A stretch of DNA of 48,237 bases from Sphingobium chlorophenolicum. GTDB lineage: Bacteria > Pseudomonadota > Alphaproteobacteria > Sphingomonadales > Sphingomonadaceae. Positions 32,008 through 40,799 of this stretch are shown piece after piece; within the stretch, counting starts at the first letter, position 1, and each line of letters begins with the position of its first letter. Position numbers and translations under genes: made by a program. The notes beneath the pieces are model-generated. The model did no database searches. It saw only the letters and a list, made by a program, of their open reading frames with translations, and was not told the DNA's origin. The stretch is taken from the NCBI RefSeq assembly GCF_000722875.1, contig NZ_JFHR01000043.1, positions 1 to 48,237 on the forward strand. The letters run 5' to 3'.

Positions 32008-33236
32008 GCCGCCTCCGCTAAAGGCTCACCAGCCTGAAGTTCTTCATCCAGCCCCAGCGGTCCCAGCGGATTGGCGACCAGTCCGCTCACCATCGCCGCC
32101 TGTATGGTGGTGGCGGGCCATAGTTTGGACAAAGGGCCGACCAAACGGTCGCGGATCAGCGGCAACAAGCGGCTGTCGGACTGATAGACGGGCGTGAACA
32201 ATGCGGTGAGCCACTGATAGGTCACAATATGACGGCGGCGCAGCCTGATAGCATGTCGAACCCCTTCATCGACGCTGTTCGCTTGCTCCAGCCCCTTAGA
32301 AAGTGCCCAGGCGTCGAGCAAGGCCATGTTCGCGCCCTGCCCAAGCTGGGGGCTGGCGGAGTGCCACGCATCGCCGATATGGACCAGCGCCGGTTCCGCC
32401 GGGGTGGTCAGGGTTCGATGCGCGTAGCGTGCGAACGTCAATTGGTCGGGATCATGAATCTGGTCGAGCAGCGACGCGCAGTCGGGCCAGAGCGCTGCGA
32501 CTCGTGCTTTCCAGGCTGCCAGCCCGGCCTCCCGCCAGTCATCCAGCCTGTCCGCGCGGAGCGACCAGAAGAAAGCAGCCTGCGGCATCGTGGCGCCCGG
32601 CGGCGTGCCGATGGGCAGAACGCCCGCCATGATACTGGCGCGGTCATAGCGCTGAGCGAGCATATGGGGATCGAAGCCCACGTCCTGCGGCCAATCGAGG
32701 CTGGCCCAGAGCGCGCCATAGGCCAGTTCCCGCCCCGTCAGCGGAGCCAGCGGCGTGCGGGTGCCCAGCGCATCCACCACAAGATCATAGGCATCACTCG
32801 TCTTGCCATCGGCAAAGTGCAGCGCGCGTTTCGCCCCGATCGGCTTGCTCCCGGCCAGCGTGTGCCCGGTATGGATGGTGATGCCCGACCGCAGGACGGC
32901 CTCATGCAAGATCGCGAACAGGCTGGCGCGATGAATGCCGATGCCGAAAATACCCTGGTGGCGGAGGGCGGCATAGTGGACATCGAGAACGACCCTCTCG
33001 CCCGCCTTGCCAAACAGCCGATCGATGCGCGCGCCCCGCGACAGCACCGCATCCTTCAATCCTAGTCTGGCGAGAACCGCCATTCCGGTAGGCTGAAGCA
33101 TCAGGCCGGAACCGATGGGCTGCGGTGTGTCGAACCGCTCGAACAGGGTGACATGATGCCCTGCGCGATGAAGCAGCAGCGCCGCCGCCAGTCCGCACGG
33201 CCCGCAGCCTGCGATCGCGATGTTTAGACCCCGCAT
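32004..33236 (-). CDS. FAD-dependent monooxygenase (UbiH/PHBH-like, group A)
   Basis: This 410-residue flavoprotein has the FAD-binding N-terminus IAIAGCGPCGLAAALLLHRAGH with an acidic ribose-binding Glu (TLFERF), an LVVDALGTRTPL segment and the late FAD motif GDAWHSASPQLGQGANMALLDA. Such enzymes hydroxylate aromatic or related compounds with NAD(P)H and O2. The substrate is not predictable. Its TGA overlaps the ATG of a truncated DCC-family gene, indicating a once-longer operon. Upstream, 148 bases of non-coding DNA separate it from other gene remnants. The ribosome-binding site is weak. Confidence 0.87.
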   Translation of the reverse strand: MRGLNIAIAGCGPCGLAAALLLHRAGHHVTLFERFDTPQPIGSGLMLQPTGMAVLARLGLKDAVLSRGARIDRLFGKAGERVVLDVHYAALRHQGIFGIGIHRASLFAILHEAVLRSGITIHTGHTLAGSKPIGAKRALHFADGKTSDAYDLVVDALGTRTPLAPLTGRELAYGALWASLDWPQDVGFDPHMLAQRYDRASIMAGVLPIGTPPGATMPQAAFFWSLRADRLDDWREAGLAAWKARVAALWPDCASLLDQIHDPDQLTFARYAHRTLTTPAEPALVHIGDAWHSASPQLGQGANMALLDAWALSKGLEQANSVDEGVRHAIRLRRRHIVTYQWLTALFTPVYQSDSRLLPLIRDRLVGPLSKLWPATTIQAAMVSGLVANPLGPLGLDEELQAGEPLAEAA

Positions 33237-33384
33237 GATCGCCGTCTAGCCGAGCCGACTGGCCGTTCCAAGAGGATGGCCCGACATCTTCTATATTGGA
33301 GGCGAGGAAGATCGTCCGGAATATTCGGCGAAACCGAACCGGCGTGGATGTCTGATCGCCTGCCGGGGAGCGAGAGGACGAAAT

Positions 33385-33540
33385 TCATGCAACTGCCAAT
33401 GCCCCCATTGTCACATAATCCAGCTTGCCTGTGCCAAGCACCGGGAGCGCATCGACTTCGCGAATGTCGCGGGGAATGGCCAGTTCGGTGATGCCGTTCG
33501 AACGCCCCCATGCCTGGAGATCGCCGGATTTTGCTCCTTT
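33385..33540 (-). pseudogene. C-terminal remnant of an acyl-ACP/acyl-CoA synthetase-like AMP-binding enzyme
   Basis: The last roughly 48 codons before the stop at 33385 read [20 protein letters not shown], then [12 protein letters not shown]. This is the typical C-terminus of AMP-ligases of the 2-acylglycerophosphoethanolamine acyltransferase/acyl-ACP synthetase type, including the catalytic-Lys motif LGTGK. Upstream of about 33540 the frame loses all similarity and runs antisense to a peptidase remnant, so the enzyme is truncated to its tail. Confidence 0.6.
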
Positions 33541-33544
33541 GCGC

Positions 33545-33812
33545 GTGGGGGTGCGGCGAATCCGCAATCCCATCGTCGCCGCGCGCATGATCCTTCCGGC
33601 GCGGCCCGTGCTGCTGGCCGCCGAGGGGGCGGAGCGGTTCGCCGCGGGACAAGGCATGGCGCTGTGCGATCCGGCCGGGATGATCGCGCCCGGCCGCATG
33701 GCGTCCGAATATGCCAAGGCGCATGATACCGTCGGCTGCGTCGCCATCGACGCGCAGGGCCATATCGCGTCCGGCACCTCGACCGGCGGGTTGCCCGGCA
33801 AGCATCCTGGGC
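33545..33812 (+). pseudogene. Internal remnant of an isoaspartyl peptidase/L-asparaginase (Ntn-hydrolase)
   Basis: Residues encoded from about 33557 ([25 protein letters not shown]) to 33814 ([20 protein letters not shown], then [11 protein letters not shown]) match the centre of type-2 asparaginases. They include the Thr-Val-Gly autocleavage site that supplies the nucleophile. Both the first roughly 100 residues and the C-terminal subunit are missing. It runs directly into a cyanophycinase tail in another frame. Isoaspartyl dipeptidases finish cyanophycin breakdown by splitting beta-Asp-Arg. Confidence 0.62.
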
Positions 33813-34017
33813 GATCATCGTCGAGGGGCATCGTTTCCGGGTGCTGGGATCGGGCGCGGTCTATATCGTCGACGGTTCCCGCGTCACCCATTCCAACATC
33901 GCGGAGGCCAGCCCGGAGCGGACATTGTCCATGCATGACGTGCGGCTGCATGTGCTGAGCCAGGACGATGTCTTCGATCTGAACCGTCGCTGCCCCGTGG
34001 CGGCACGGCCGGACTAG
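33802..34017 (+). pseudogene. C-terminal remnant of cyanophycinase (S51 peptidase family)
   Basis: The frame ending at the TAG at 34015-34017 reads [40 protein letters not shown] and [17 protein letters not shown]. This resembles the C-terminal third of cyanophycinases. The N-terminal part with the catalytic Ser is absent. The junction with the isoaspartyl peptidase remnant lies within about 10 bases of 33805, with a frame change, as expected for one deletion that fused the two genes. A methyltransferase starts six bases later. Confidence 0.6.
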
Positions 34018-34022
34018 CGGCG

Positions 34023-35000
34023 ATGTCACCACTGGACATAGCGGTGGAGGCGGAATTGCGGCGCGATCCGGCCGGTCGGGATGAAGCGCTGCACAACCTG
34101 CTGCTTTGGCTGAAGGGGCAGAATTATGCATTCGTCGCCCCGACGCCGCTTACCCATGCGCGGATCTTGAGGAGAACAGGCTCCTCTCCTGCGCGGACTT
34201 TGCGCGACGTGTTTGGATGGAACCTGTCCTTTCATCCCGGCCTGCTTCCCGCGCCCATGATGGATCTGCTGCGAAGGGCGGACATGGTGGAGGCCGCGGG
34301 CGACGCAATCAAGAGCCGGGTGCGCGTTTCGTCGCTGGGCGGGGATTTGTTCCTTCACTCCGGCTATCCCACCAGGGCGCGGGACGCCGTTTTCTTCGGC
34401 CCCGACAGCTATCGTTTCGCGGAGATGATCCGGCAGCAACTTTCGCTGATCCCGGTTTCGCCCGGTTCCCGGATCGCGGATATGGGAACCGGGGCGGGCG
34501 TGGGCGCGGTGACGCTGGCCCGTCTTCGTCCGGATGCGCGCATCCTCATGACCGACGTCAACCCGGCGGCGCTTCGCTTTGCGCGGATCAACGCGGGGCT
34601 GGCCGGGATAGAGGCCCGGCAGGCGCTGGGGGATCGACTGGACCCGCGGGAGGGGCGGTTCGATCTGATCGTCGCCAATCCGCCCTATATTGCCGACGGA
34701 ATGGGGCGCGCCTATCGCGATGGCGGAGACATGCATGGCGCTGCCGTGGCCCTGCACATGACGCGGGAGGCCTTGCCGCGCCGGAATGGAGGGGGGCGTT
34801 TCCTGCTTTATTCAGGCAGCGCCATCGTAGAGGGCGCGGATGCGTTGCGCGAGAGGCTGTCGATGCTGGCCCGCGAGCATGGTTGCGCCTTGCGCTATAG
34901 CGAGGTGGACCCGGACATATTCGGGGAGGAACTGGAGCAGCCCGCCTATCGGGACGTGGAGCGGATCGCCTTGGTGTGGGCCATGTTCGAAATGCTATGA
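34023..35000 (+). CDS. Class I SAM-dependent methyltransferase with NPPY motif
   Basis: This 325-residue protein has a SAM-binding motif [16 protein letters not shown] (about residues 157-171), an acidic motif II ([12 protein letters not shown]) and VANPPYIAD, the NPPY motif of N-methyltransferases acting on Gln, Asn, adenine or cytosine. The roughly 150-residue N-terminal domain is of the kind found in PrmC/PrmB-like enzymes, but it is not a clear match to either. The target is therefore unknown. It lies right after cyanophycinase debris and converges with the glycosidase-reductase fusion, leaving a 17-base gap. The start at 34023 has no strong ribosome-binding site. Confidence 0.83.
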   Translation: MSPLDIAVEAELRRDPAGRDEALHNLLLWLKGQNYAFVAPTPLTHARILRRTGSSPARTLRDVFGWNLSFHPGLLPAPMMDLLRRADMVEAAGDAIKSRVRVSSLGGDLFLHSGYPTRARDAVFFGPDSYRFAEMIRQQLSLIPVSPGSRIADMGTGAGVGAVTLARLRPDARILMTDVNPAALRFARINAGLAGIEARQALGDRLDPREGRFDLIVANPPYIADGMGRAYRDGGDMHGAAVALHMTREALPRRNGGGRFLLYSGSAIVEGADALRERLSMLAREHGCALRYSEVDPDIFGEELEQPAYRDVERIALVWAMFEML

Positions 35001-35017
35001 CAATTGGTTTCCAACGA

Positions 35018-37201
35018 TCATGCTGCCTGCCGAGCCCAATGCGGCGGCAAATGAAGCGTGAATTGATCCAGCGCGGCGGCGAGCGGGGGAAGGGCGGCCC
35101 CGCGCCGGGTGGCGAGGGCGGCATAGGCGGGCCGTTCCGCCGCCCAGCATAGCGAGCGATGCGGCACTGCGCGGATGCGCGCCGGATCATGGCCGCATCT
35201 CGCCGCGATCCGCCGGGCGAAATCCGACCAGGAAAGGGGCGTTCCGCTGGTGAGATGCCACAAGCCCACCTCCCCGTCGATCAGCAGGTCCAGCGCGGTC
35301 GCGACCAGATGCGGGACATAGGTGGGCGTCACGACCAGGTCGTCCGCCGCGACGAAATGGCCGCCCTGCGCCAGCGATCTGACCACGTCGGCGGCGAAGT
35401 TGAATTCGTCATGGGGGGAGAAGAAGGCGGCGGTGCGCACGATCAGATGGCGTCCGGCCAGCGCGCCGATGCCCCGCTCCATTTCCGCCTTGCTAAGGCC
35501 GTAGCGGTTGAGCGGGCCGGTCGGGTCGTCCTCCACATAGGGCCTGTCCTTTTGCCCATCGAAAACCAGATCGCTGGAGAAGGAGAGGGTGGGGATGCCG
35601 CGATCCTGACAGACGCGGGCCAGGGCGATCGCGCCTTGGGCGTTGACGGTCATGCAGGGGTCCGGGGCGGCCTCCGCCTCGTCCACCCGTACCCAGCCCG
35701 CCGCGTTCACCACCGCCCAGGGGGCGATGTGTTCGATCCTTTCCGCCATGCGCGACGGCGCCGACAGGTCTAGGTCGCGGCGGGAGGTCAGCAGGAAGGG
35801 GATATTGCGAAGGGCGCAGGCGCGGGCCATGGCCTGACCCAGCGTTCCGGTCGCGCCGCATATCAGCAGGGGCGGGGCGGAAAAGCGCGGCTGGCTTACC
35901 GCGAGATGCGCCTTCATCGGGGCGGGACGGGTGACGGGCGGATGGCCGATGCGCACCGGACGCTGCCACCAGCCTGCGCCCCCCGCCAGCAGCGGGCGAT
36001 CCTGCGGACGGGAGAGCGCCTGGGCCAGCGGCAGCAGCGCCGTGGCGCGGGGCGCGCCGCCGCTGACGTCCCACAGACCGGGTTCATACGCGCCCTCCCC
36101 GGTGAGAAGGGTGTTCCAACCGGAACTGCCCAGCAGCGACCATAGGGTCACGGCTTCGACGGGGATATCGTCCGCGCAGAGCCGTTCGGCCATGTCCCAG
36201 GCCTGGGCGGCCCATCGCATCTGCTCCTCCCGGGTGCAGCCATTATGAACCTCCGTGATGGCGAGGGGTATGCGATAGCGGGCCCATGCCTCCCGCAGGG
36301 CGCCTTCCAGCCCCTGGGGCGGTGGCTCCAGCACGCGGAGCGCCTCCACATCGGCGTAGAGCTGGCTTTCGCTGCCGCCGTGGCTGTGCGGGGGATAGCG
36401 TTGCAGCCGATGGTCGAGGAAACGGTCGCTTGTCAGATAATGGTTGATGCCGATGATGGCGGGCGGGCAGGGATCGTCCGCGATGGCGCGGAGCCGGTCC
36501 TGGAAGCCGAAGGCCGAGAGGCGGTCCCAGAGCGGATGATCCTGGCCGATCCGGCCGCAGAGAAGATCCCAGCTCGCCCAGCGCCGCAGATTGTCGAACG
36601 CCGCCTGGTCGCGCAGCGCCGCCGTGGCATAGGTGCGGCCGAGATCGTCGGTCTGGATCAGGCGGGCGGCGGGATTGACGCGCCGGATCGCCTGCATGGA
36701 CAGGCGCGTGGCGTCGATCTGGTTCAGCAGGGCCAGCCAGAAGGTTCGTTCCGACCGTTGGTGCGGATGCCAATGGCCGTACAGGGCGGAGAAGCGGGCG
36801 GTGGTCAGCGGTTCGTTGACCGGGGTCCAGTCCATGACCCACGGATAGCGATGCGCCGCGGCCGCCGCATGCCGGGCAAGGCCGGGCGCAAAACCGGAGT
36901 CGACCAGGCTGGTATAGGCCGGACCGCTGCCATGGTGGACGAGACCCGCAATGACCCCGATGCCGAGCTGGCGGAGGCGGCCCAGCCGTTGGTCGGTCCA
37001 GTCCCAGTCACATCGGGCCGGATCGTCGGGGCTGATCCTTTCCCAGAGGATCGGGTAGCGCAGGGCGCAGATGCCGGTGTCGGAAAGCAGGTCCAGATCG
37101 TCCGGCCTGTCATGATGGCCGGTCGCCCGGATCTGATCGCGATAACGGTCGTGCACCCGGTTGACGGTGCATTCCAGGCCTCCCCAAAGTTGCGGCGGCA
37201 T
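35018..37201 (-). CDS. Fusion of a GH1 family glycosidase with a dTDP-4-dehydrorhamnose reductase-like domain
   Basis: This 727-residue protein has two domains. Residues 1 to about 415 form a glycoside hydrolase family 1 barrel with acid/base Glu in WTPVNEP and nucleophile Glu in ITEVHNG. Residues about 445-727 form an RmlD-like sugar-nucleotide reductase with GATGTLGQ (NAD(P) loop), SSDLVFDG and catalytic YGLSK (YxxxK). There is no signal peptide, so it is cytoplasmic. GGGGAA precedes the ATG at 37201. It is divergent from a glycosyltransferase-UDP-galactopyranose mutase fusion, suggesting shared work on a surface polysaccharide or a sugar nucleotide. No other rml genes are present, so the true substrate may not be dTDP-4-keto-rhamnose. 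Confidence 0.9.
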   Translation of the reverse strand: MPPQLWGGLECTVNRVHDRYRDQIRATGHHDRPDDLDLLSDTGICALRYPILWERISPDDPARCDWDWTDQRLGRLRQLGIGVIAGLVHHGSGPAYTSLVDSGFAPGLARHAAAAAHRYPWVMDWTPVNEPLTTARFSALYGHWHPHQRSERTFWLALLNQIDATRLSMQAIRRVNPAARLIQTDDLGRTYATAALRDQAAFDNLRRWASWDLLCGRIGQDHPLWDRLSAFGFQDRLRAIADDPCPPAIIGINHYLTSDRFLDHRLQRYPPHSHGGSESQLYADVEALRVLEPPPQGLEGALREAWARYRIPLAITEVHNGCTREEQMRWAAQAWDMAERLCADDIPVEAVTLWSLLGSSGWNTLLTGEGAYEPGLWDVSGGAPRATALLPLAQALSRPQDRPLLAGGAGWWQRPVRIGHPPVTRPAPMKAHLAVSQPRFSAPPLLICGATGTLGQAMARACALRNIPFLLTSRRDLDLSAPSRMAERIEHIAPWAVVNAAGWVRVDEAEAAPDPCMTVNAQGAIALARVCQDRGIPTLSFSSDLVFDGQKDRPYVEDDPTGPLNRYGLSKAEMERGIGALAGRHLIVRTAAFFSPHDEFNFAADVVRSLAQGGHFVAADDLVVTPTYVPHLVATALDLLIDGEVGLWHLTSGTPLSWSDFARRIAARCGHDPARIRAVPHRSLCWAAERPAYAALATRRGAALPPLAAALDQFTLHLPPHWARQAA

Positions 37202-37282
37202 GGTCGTTCCCCTTTTCCCACAGGATGGTGCGCGTCGAATATTTCGCGTCGGGAAACTTCGATCAAGTGAAAGGATGAAATA

Positions 37283-37295
37283 GCGACATTGTCGC
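37283..37295. promoter_or_regulatory. Palindrome GCGAC-ATT-GTCGC in divergent sugar-gene promoter
   Basis: GCGAC (37283-37287) and GTCGC (37291-37295) flank ATT in the 177-base spacer between the two divergent fusion genes. It is a possible operator for both. It also overlaps a possible early TTG start of the glycosyltransferase gene, so the non-coding status is not certain. Confidence 0.3.
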
Positions 37296-37378
37296 AATCT
37301 GGATCAGTGCAGGCGCAGGAACTGGACCGAATGGCATGCGGTTATTGCAATGTTCATCCGGCAGAAAGGTTTTTCTAT

Positions 37379-39745
37379 ATGGTCCAGGACCAGTTTTTTC
37401 CTTGGCATGAGTCTGGATCGATAGAGGTCGGTGATACGCATACGGTCATATGTTTCAGCCATCTTCGCTGGAACTTCGTATTTCAGCGCCCCCAGCATCT
37501 GATGAGCCGGTTCGCGGCGCGATCCCGCGTCCTGTTCTGGGAAGAACCCTGCCATATCGCCGGTCTGGAACAGCCAGGCCTGCATGTGGAGACATGCGCG
37601 GCGACCGGGATGACGGTCATCACGCCGCAGCTTCCCGAAGGGGATCGCGGCGGGGATCGGGAAAGGCTGAAGGCCCTGCTCGACCTGCTTCTGGCGGGCG
37701 AGGAGGGGCCTTTCGTCCGCTGGTATTACACGCCGATGATGCTGCCCTTTTCGGACCATGTCATGGCGGACTGCATCGTCTATGACTGCATGGACGAACT
37801 GGCCAATTTCAAGGGCGCGCCGCCCGAACTGCTGCCGCTGGAGCAGCGATTGCTGTCGCAGGCGGACCTTGTGTTCACCGGCGGATACAGCCTGTACGAA
37901 GCGAAGAAGGATAGGCATGGCCATGTCTATCCCTTTCCCTCCAGCGTGGACGCGGCGCATTTCGCCAAGGCGCGGTCGTCGCAGCCGGGGCGGCACGGGG
38001 GCAGGCCCCGCCTGGGCTTCTACGGCGTGGTCGACGAACGCATGGATGTCGAACTGCTCGCCATGCTGGCCGATGCGCGGCCCGACTGGGATGTGGAGAT
38101 TGTCGGTCCGGTGGTGAAGATCGGCGAGGCGGACCTGCCGCGCCGGGACAATCTGCACTTCACCGGCGGCCGATCCTATGAGGAATTGCCGGCCTGCGTC
38201 GCGGGATGGGACGTGGCGCTGATGCCCTTCGCGATCAACGATGCTACGCGCTTCATCAGCCCCACCAAGACGCCGGAATATCTGGCGGCGGGCAGGCCCG
38301 TCGTGTCCACGCCCATCGCCGACGTGGTTCGGCAATATGGCCAGATCGAAGCGGTCCGCGTCGCAGAGCCGGGCGACGCCTTCATCCGCGCCTGCGACGA
38401 GGCGCTGGCGCTGTCCGCTTCGGGCGGAAGCTGGCTGGCGGAGGCGGACAAGATGCTGGCGGGCATGTCCTGGGACAGGAGTTTCCAGCAGATGAGCCGG
38501 TTGATCCGCGACGCGATGTCGCGCGGCGTTCATTCCCATCCCATCGTTTCCCCCACCAACTGGAAGAGCGAGGGGCCGCACCATTATGACGTGATGGTCG
38601 TGGGCGCGGGTTTCGCCGGGGCGGTCATGGCCGAAAGGCTTGCCGCCGACGGGGACAAGAAGGTGCTGCTGGTGGACCGCCGGTCCCATATCGGCGGCAA
38701 TGCCTATGATGAGATGGACGGGGCGGGCGTCCTTATCCACCGTTATGGACCGCATATCTTCCACACCAATTCGCAGGAGATATTCGATTATCTGTCCCGC
38801 TTCACGCAATGGCGGCCCTATGAGCATCGCGTGCTGGCGGCGGTGGGCGACCTGCTGGTGCCCATGCCGATCAACCGGACGACGCTGAACAGCCTTTATG
38901 GCCTGAACCTGCGGACGGAGGAGGAAGCGGCGGCGTTCCTGACGGCGCAAGCCGAACCGGTCGCGGTGGTGCGGACTTCGGAAGATGTCGTGATCTCCGC
39001 CATCGGCCGGACGCTCTACGAAACATTCTTCCGCGATTATACCCGCAAGCAATGGGGGCTGGACCCGTCGGAACTGGACAAGGCGGTGACGGCGCGGGTG
39101 CCGACGCGCACCAATGTCGATGATCGCTATTTCACCGACAGGTTCCAGGCGATGCCCCTGGAAGGTTATACCCGCATGTTCGAACGCATGCTGGATCATC
39201 CCAATATCGATGTACTGCTGGGTGTCGATTATTGCGAGGCGCGCGACGCCTATCCGCACGACCATCTGGTGTTCACTGGGCCGATCGACGAATATTTCGG
39301 CTATCGTTTCGGCAAATTGCCCTATCGTTCGCTCGATTTCCGGCATGTCAGCCTGGACGTCGACCGGTTTCAGCCCGTCGCCGTGGTGAACTATCCCGCG
39401 CCGGGCGTGCCCTATACGCGCATCACCGAATATAAGCATCTGACCGGTCAGAAGGTGGCGGGGACCAGCATCACCTACGAATATCCCGCTGCGGAGGGTG
39501 ACCCCTATTATCCGATACCCCGGTCGGAAAACCAGCAACTTTTCAAGCGCTACGAGGCGCTGGCCATGGTGCAGTCCGACGTCACCTTCGTCGGGCGGCT
39601 CGCCACCTACCGCTATTATAATATGGACCAGGTGGTGGGGCAGGCGCTGGCGACCTATCGCCGGATGGCGAAGGCCGCAGCCGGGCCTGTGGCGCCCGCC
39701 GCGCCATCGCGGCCGCTGGCACAGCCTCTTTCATCGGCCGGCTGA
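37379..39745 (+). CDS. glf: Fusion of a glycosyltransferase with UDP-galactopyranose mutase
   Basis: This protein of about 788 residues has an N-terminal glycosyltransferase-like domain (HLRWNFVFQRPQHLMSRFA, LGFYGVVDERMD, SPTKTPEYLAAGRPVVSTP, about residues 20-390). It is followed at about residue 403 by a complete UDP-galactopyranose mutase: FAD loop VVGAGFAGAV, DRRSHIGGNAYD, YGPHIFHTN, RKQWGLDP, EYKHLTGQ and DEYFGYRFG. The mutase makes UDP-galactofuranose from UDP-galactopyranose using reduced FAD; the attached transferase could use it at once. The start is uncertain: ATG 37379 fits the transferase family best, while 37331 and a TTG at 37289 are in frame. It is divergent from the GH1-RmlD fusion. 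Confidence 0.92.
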   Translation: MVQDQFFPWHESGSIEVGDTHTVICFSHLRWNFVFQRPQHLMSRFAARSRVLFWEEPCHIAGLEQPGLHVETCAATGMTVITPQLPEGDRGGDRERLKALLDLLLAGEEGPFVRWYYTPMMLPFSDHVMADCIVYDCMDELANFKGAPPELLPLEQRLLSQADLVFTGGYSLYEAKKDRHGHVYPFPSSVDAAHFAKARSSQPGRHGGRPRLGFYGVVDERMDVELLAMLADARPDWDVEIVGPVVKIGEADLPRRDNLHFTGGRSYEELPACVAGWDVALMPFAINDATRFISPTKTPEYLAAGRPVVSTPIADVVRQYGQIEAVRVAEPGDAFIRACDEALALSASGGSWLAEADKMLAGMSWDRSFQQMSRLIRDAMSRGVHSHPIVSPTNWKSEGPHHYDVMVVGAGFAGAVMAERLAADGDKKVLLVDRRSHIGGNAYDEMDGAGVLIHRYGPHIFHTNSQEIFDYLSRFTQWRPYEHRVLAAVGDLLVPMPINRTTLNSLYGLNLRTEEEAAAFLTAQAEPVAVVRTSEDVVISAIGRTLYETFFRDYTRKQWGLDPSELDKAVTARVPTRTNVDDRYFTDRFQAMPLEGYTRMFERMLDHPNIDVLLGVDYCEARDAYPHDHLVFTGPIDEYFGYRFGKLPYRSLDFRHVSLDVDRFQPVAVVNYPAPGVPYTRITEYKHLTGQKVAGTSITYEYPAAEGDPYYPIPRSENQQLFKRYEALAMVQSDVTFVGRLATYRYYNMDQVVGQALATYRRMAKAAAGPVAPAAPSRPLAQPLSSAG

Positions 39746-39918
39746 CGCCTTCGATCGCGCAGTTCATGAGCGATAAAGTGCGCTATGCCGGTGGCGGCAT
39801 GTTGCCCTTGCGTGAAGGCGCGGAAAAGCGCCCTGCCGCTAACATAGGGTTGCCGGAGGGGCGGGGCGCTTGCGCGGAACGGGACGTTGTATCGGAAACC
39901 CCACGAAAGGAGTGCTTC

Positions 39919-40146
39919 ATGCAGCGACCGGCCAGTCCGTCCAACCCGATATCCATCGCATCAATCCTCTTTGCGTCCATCATGCTATTGGGCGCCTGCA
40001 GTCCGGCGGCGCGCAACGAAAATGGGCGAGTGCCCGGCGGCACCGATCAGCAGGAGGCGATCAACGCGGCCGGGAATGGCGGCGGGGCCGATGCCATGCC
40101 CGGCATCGGCGCGCCGGGGACCGGCGGCAACGGAACGCAGCCATGA
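39919..40146 (+). CDS. Small lipoprotein
   Basis: This 75-residue protein starts after a strong AAAGGAG. It has a lipoprotein signal (SIMLLGACS) followed by a low-complexity, Gly- and Asn-rich tail (INAAGNGGGADAMPG). No domain is recognised. Its TGA overlaps the ATG of the DUF4142 lipoprotein (ATGA), so the two are translationally coupled and probably act together in the envelope. The 173 bases upstream show no gene. Confidence 0.8.
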   Translation: MQRPASPSNPISIASILFASIMLLGACSPAARNENGRVPGGTDQQEAINAAGNGGGADAMPGIGAPGTGGNGTQP

Positions 40147-40787
40147 TCGCGGGCGCATTTCCAAAGCGGGTCCTGCCCGCCTGCCTTGCCATGCTGGTTG
40201 TGGCGGGTTGCGACCAGACCGACGGCGTGCCCAATGATGCCGGTCCGGCCAACGGCAGCGCGACCGTCGCCAAACATTATGAAGGGCCGAAGCCGGAGGG
40301 CGTCTCCAGCCCCGACGATGCGGTGACCACCACCTTCTACATTCCGCAGGCGGCGATCAGTGACATGTATGAGATGGAGGCGGGCAAGATCGCCATGGTT
40401 CGCGCCCGCGCTCCGGAGGTCAAGGCATTTGCCCAAATGATGGTAGAGGATCACAGGAAGAGCAGCGAGCGGCTCAAGCAATTCGTGGCGAATAATCCAG
40501 TCAATATCGCCATCCCGCAGAATATCGATCCGCGCCGCCGGGCGATGCTGGGTGACCTGAACGGAGCCGGGGACCAGGAGTTCGACAGCGTCTATGTCGG
40601 CCAGCAGGCGGCGGCGCATCAGGAGGCGTTCAACCTTCAGAGCAGCTATGCCAAGGGCGGCGACTATGCGGCCCTTCGGAAGATCGCGGCGGAGGCCGTT
40701 CCGATGATAGCTGCCCATCGCAAACAGGCGGAGGCGCTGGACGGGAAGTTCGGTCCCACCGCCAGATCGGTCTCGGCGGGGCAATGA
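40143..40787 (+). CDS. DUF4142 lipoprotein
   Basis: This 214-residue protein has a lipobox (MLVVAGCD). Its DUF4142-type helical domain includes FYIPQAAISDMYEMEAGKIA, VKAFAQMMVEDHRKSSERL and the late AAHQEAFNLQSSYAKGGDY. The domain is a ferritin-like helical bundle of unknown function, often found among stress genes in alphaproteobacteria. The start overlaps the upstream lipoprotein's stop. A large repeat element begins 13 bases after its stop. Next to the catalase/hemerythrin block, a role in stress at the envelope is plausible. Confidence 0.88.
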   Translation: MIAGAFPKRVLPACLAMLVVAGCDQTDGVPNDAGPANGSATVAKHYEGPKPEGVSSPDDAVTTTFYIPQAAISDMYEMEAGKIAMVRARAPEVKAFAQMMVEDHRKSSERLKQFVANNPVNIAIPQNIDPRRRAMLGDLNGAGDQEFDSVYVGQQAAAHQEAFNLQSSYAKGGDYAALRKIAAEAVPMIAAHRKQAEALDGKFGPTARSVSAGQ

Positions 40788-40799
40788 TCCGTGCCTGCC

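Noticed and set aside
33425..33958. An intact 177-codon gene spanning the peptidase and cyanophycinase remnants
   Set aside because: Only the middle of the frame resembles a protein family; its start is antisense to another remnant and its end is out of frame with the cyanophycinase tail.
37304..39538. A 744-codon minus-strand frame opposite the glycosyltransferase-mutase gene
   Set aside because: The plus strand encodes a full UDP-galactopyranose mutase; the antisense frame is His/Arg-rich and without recognisable motifs.
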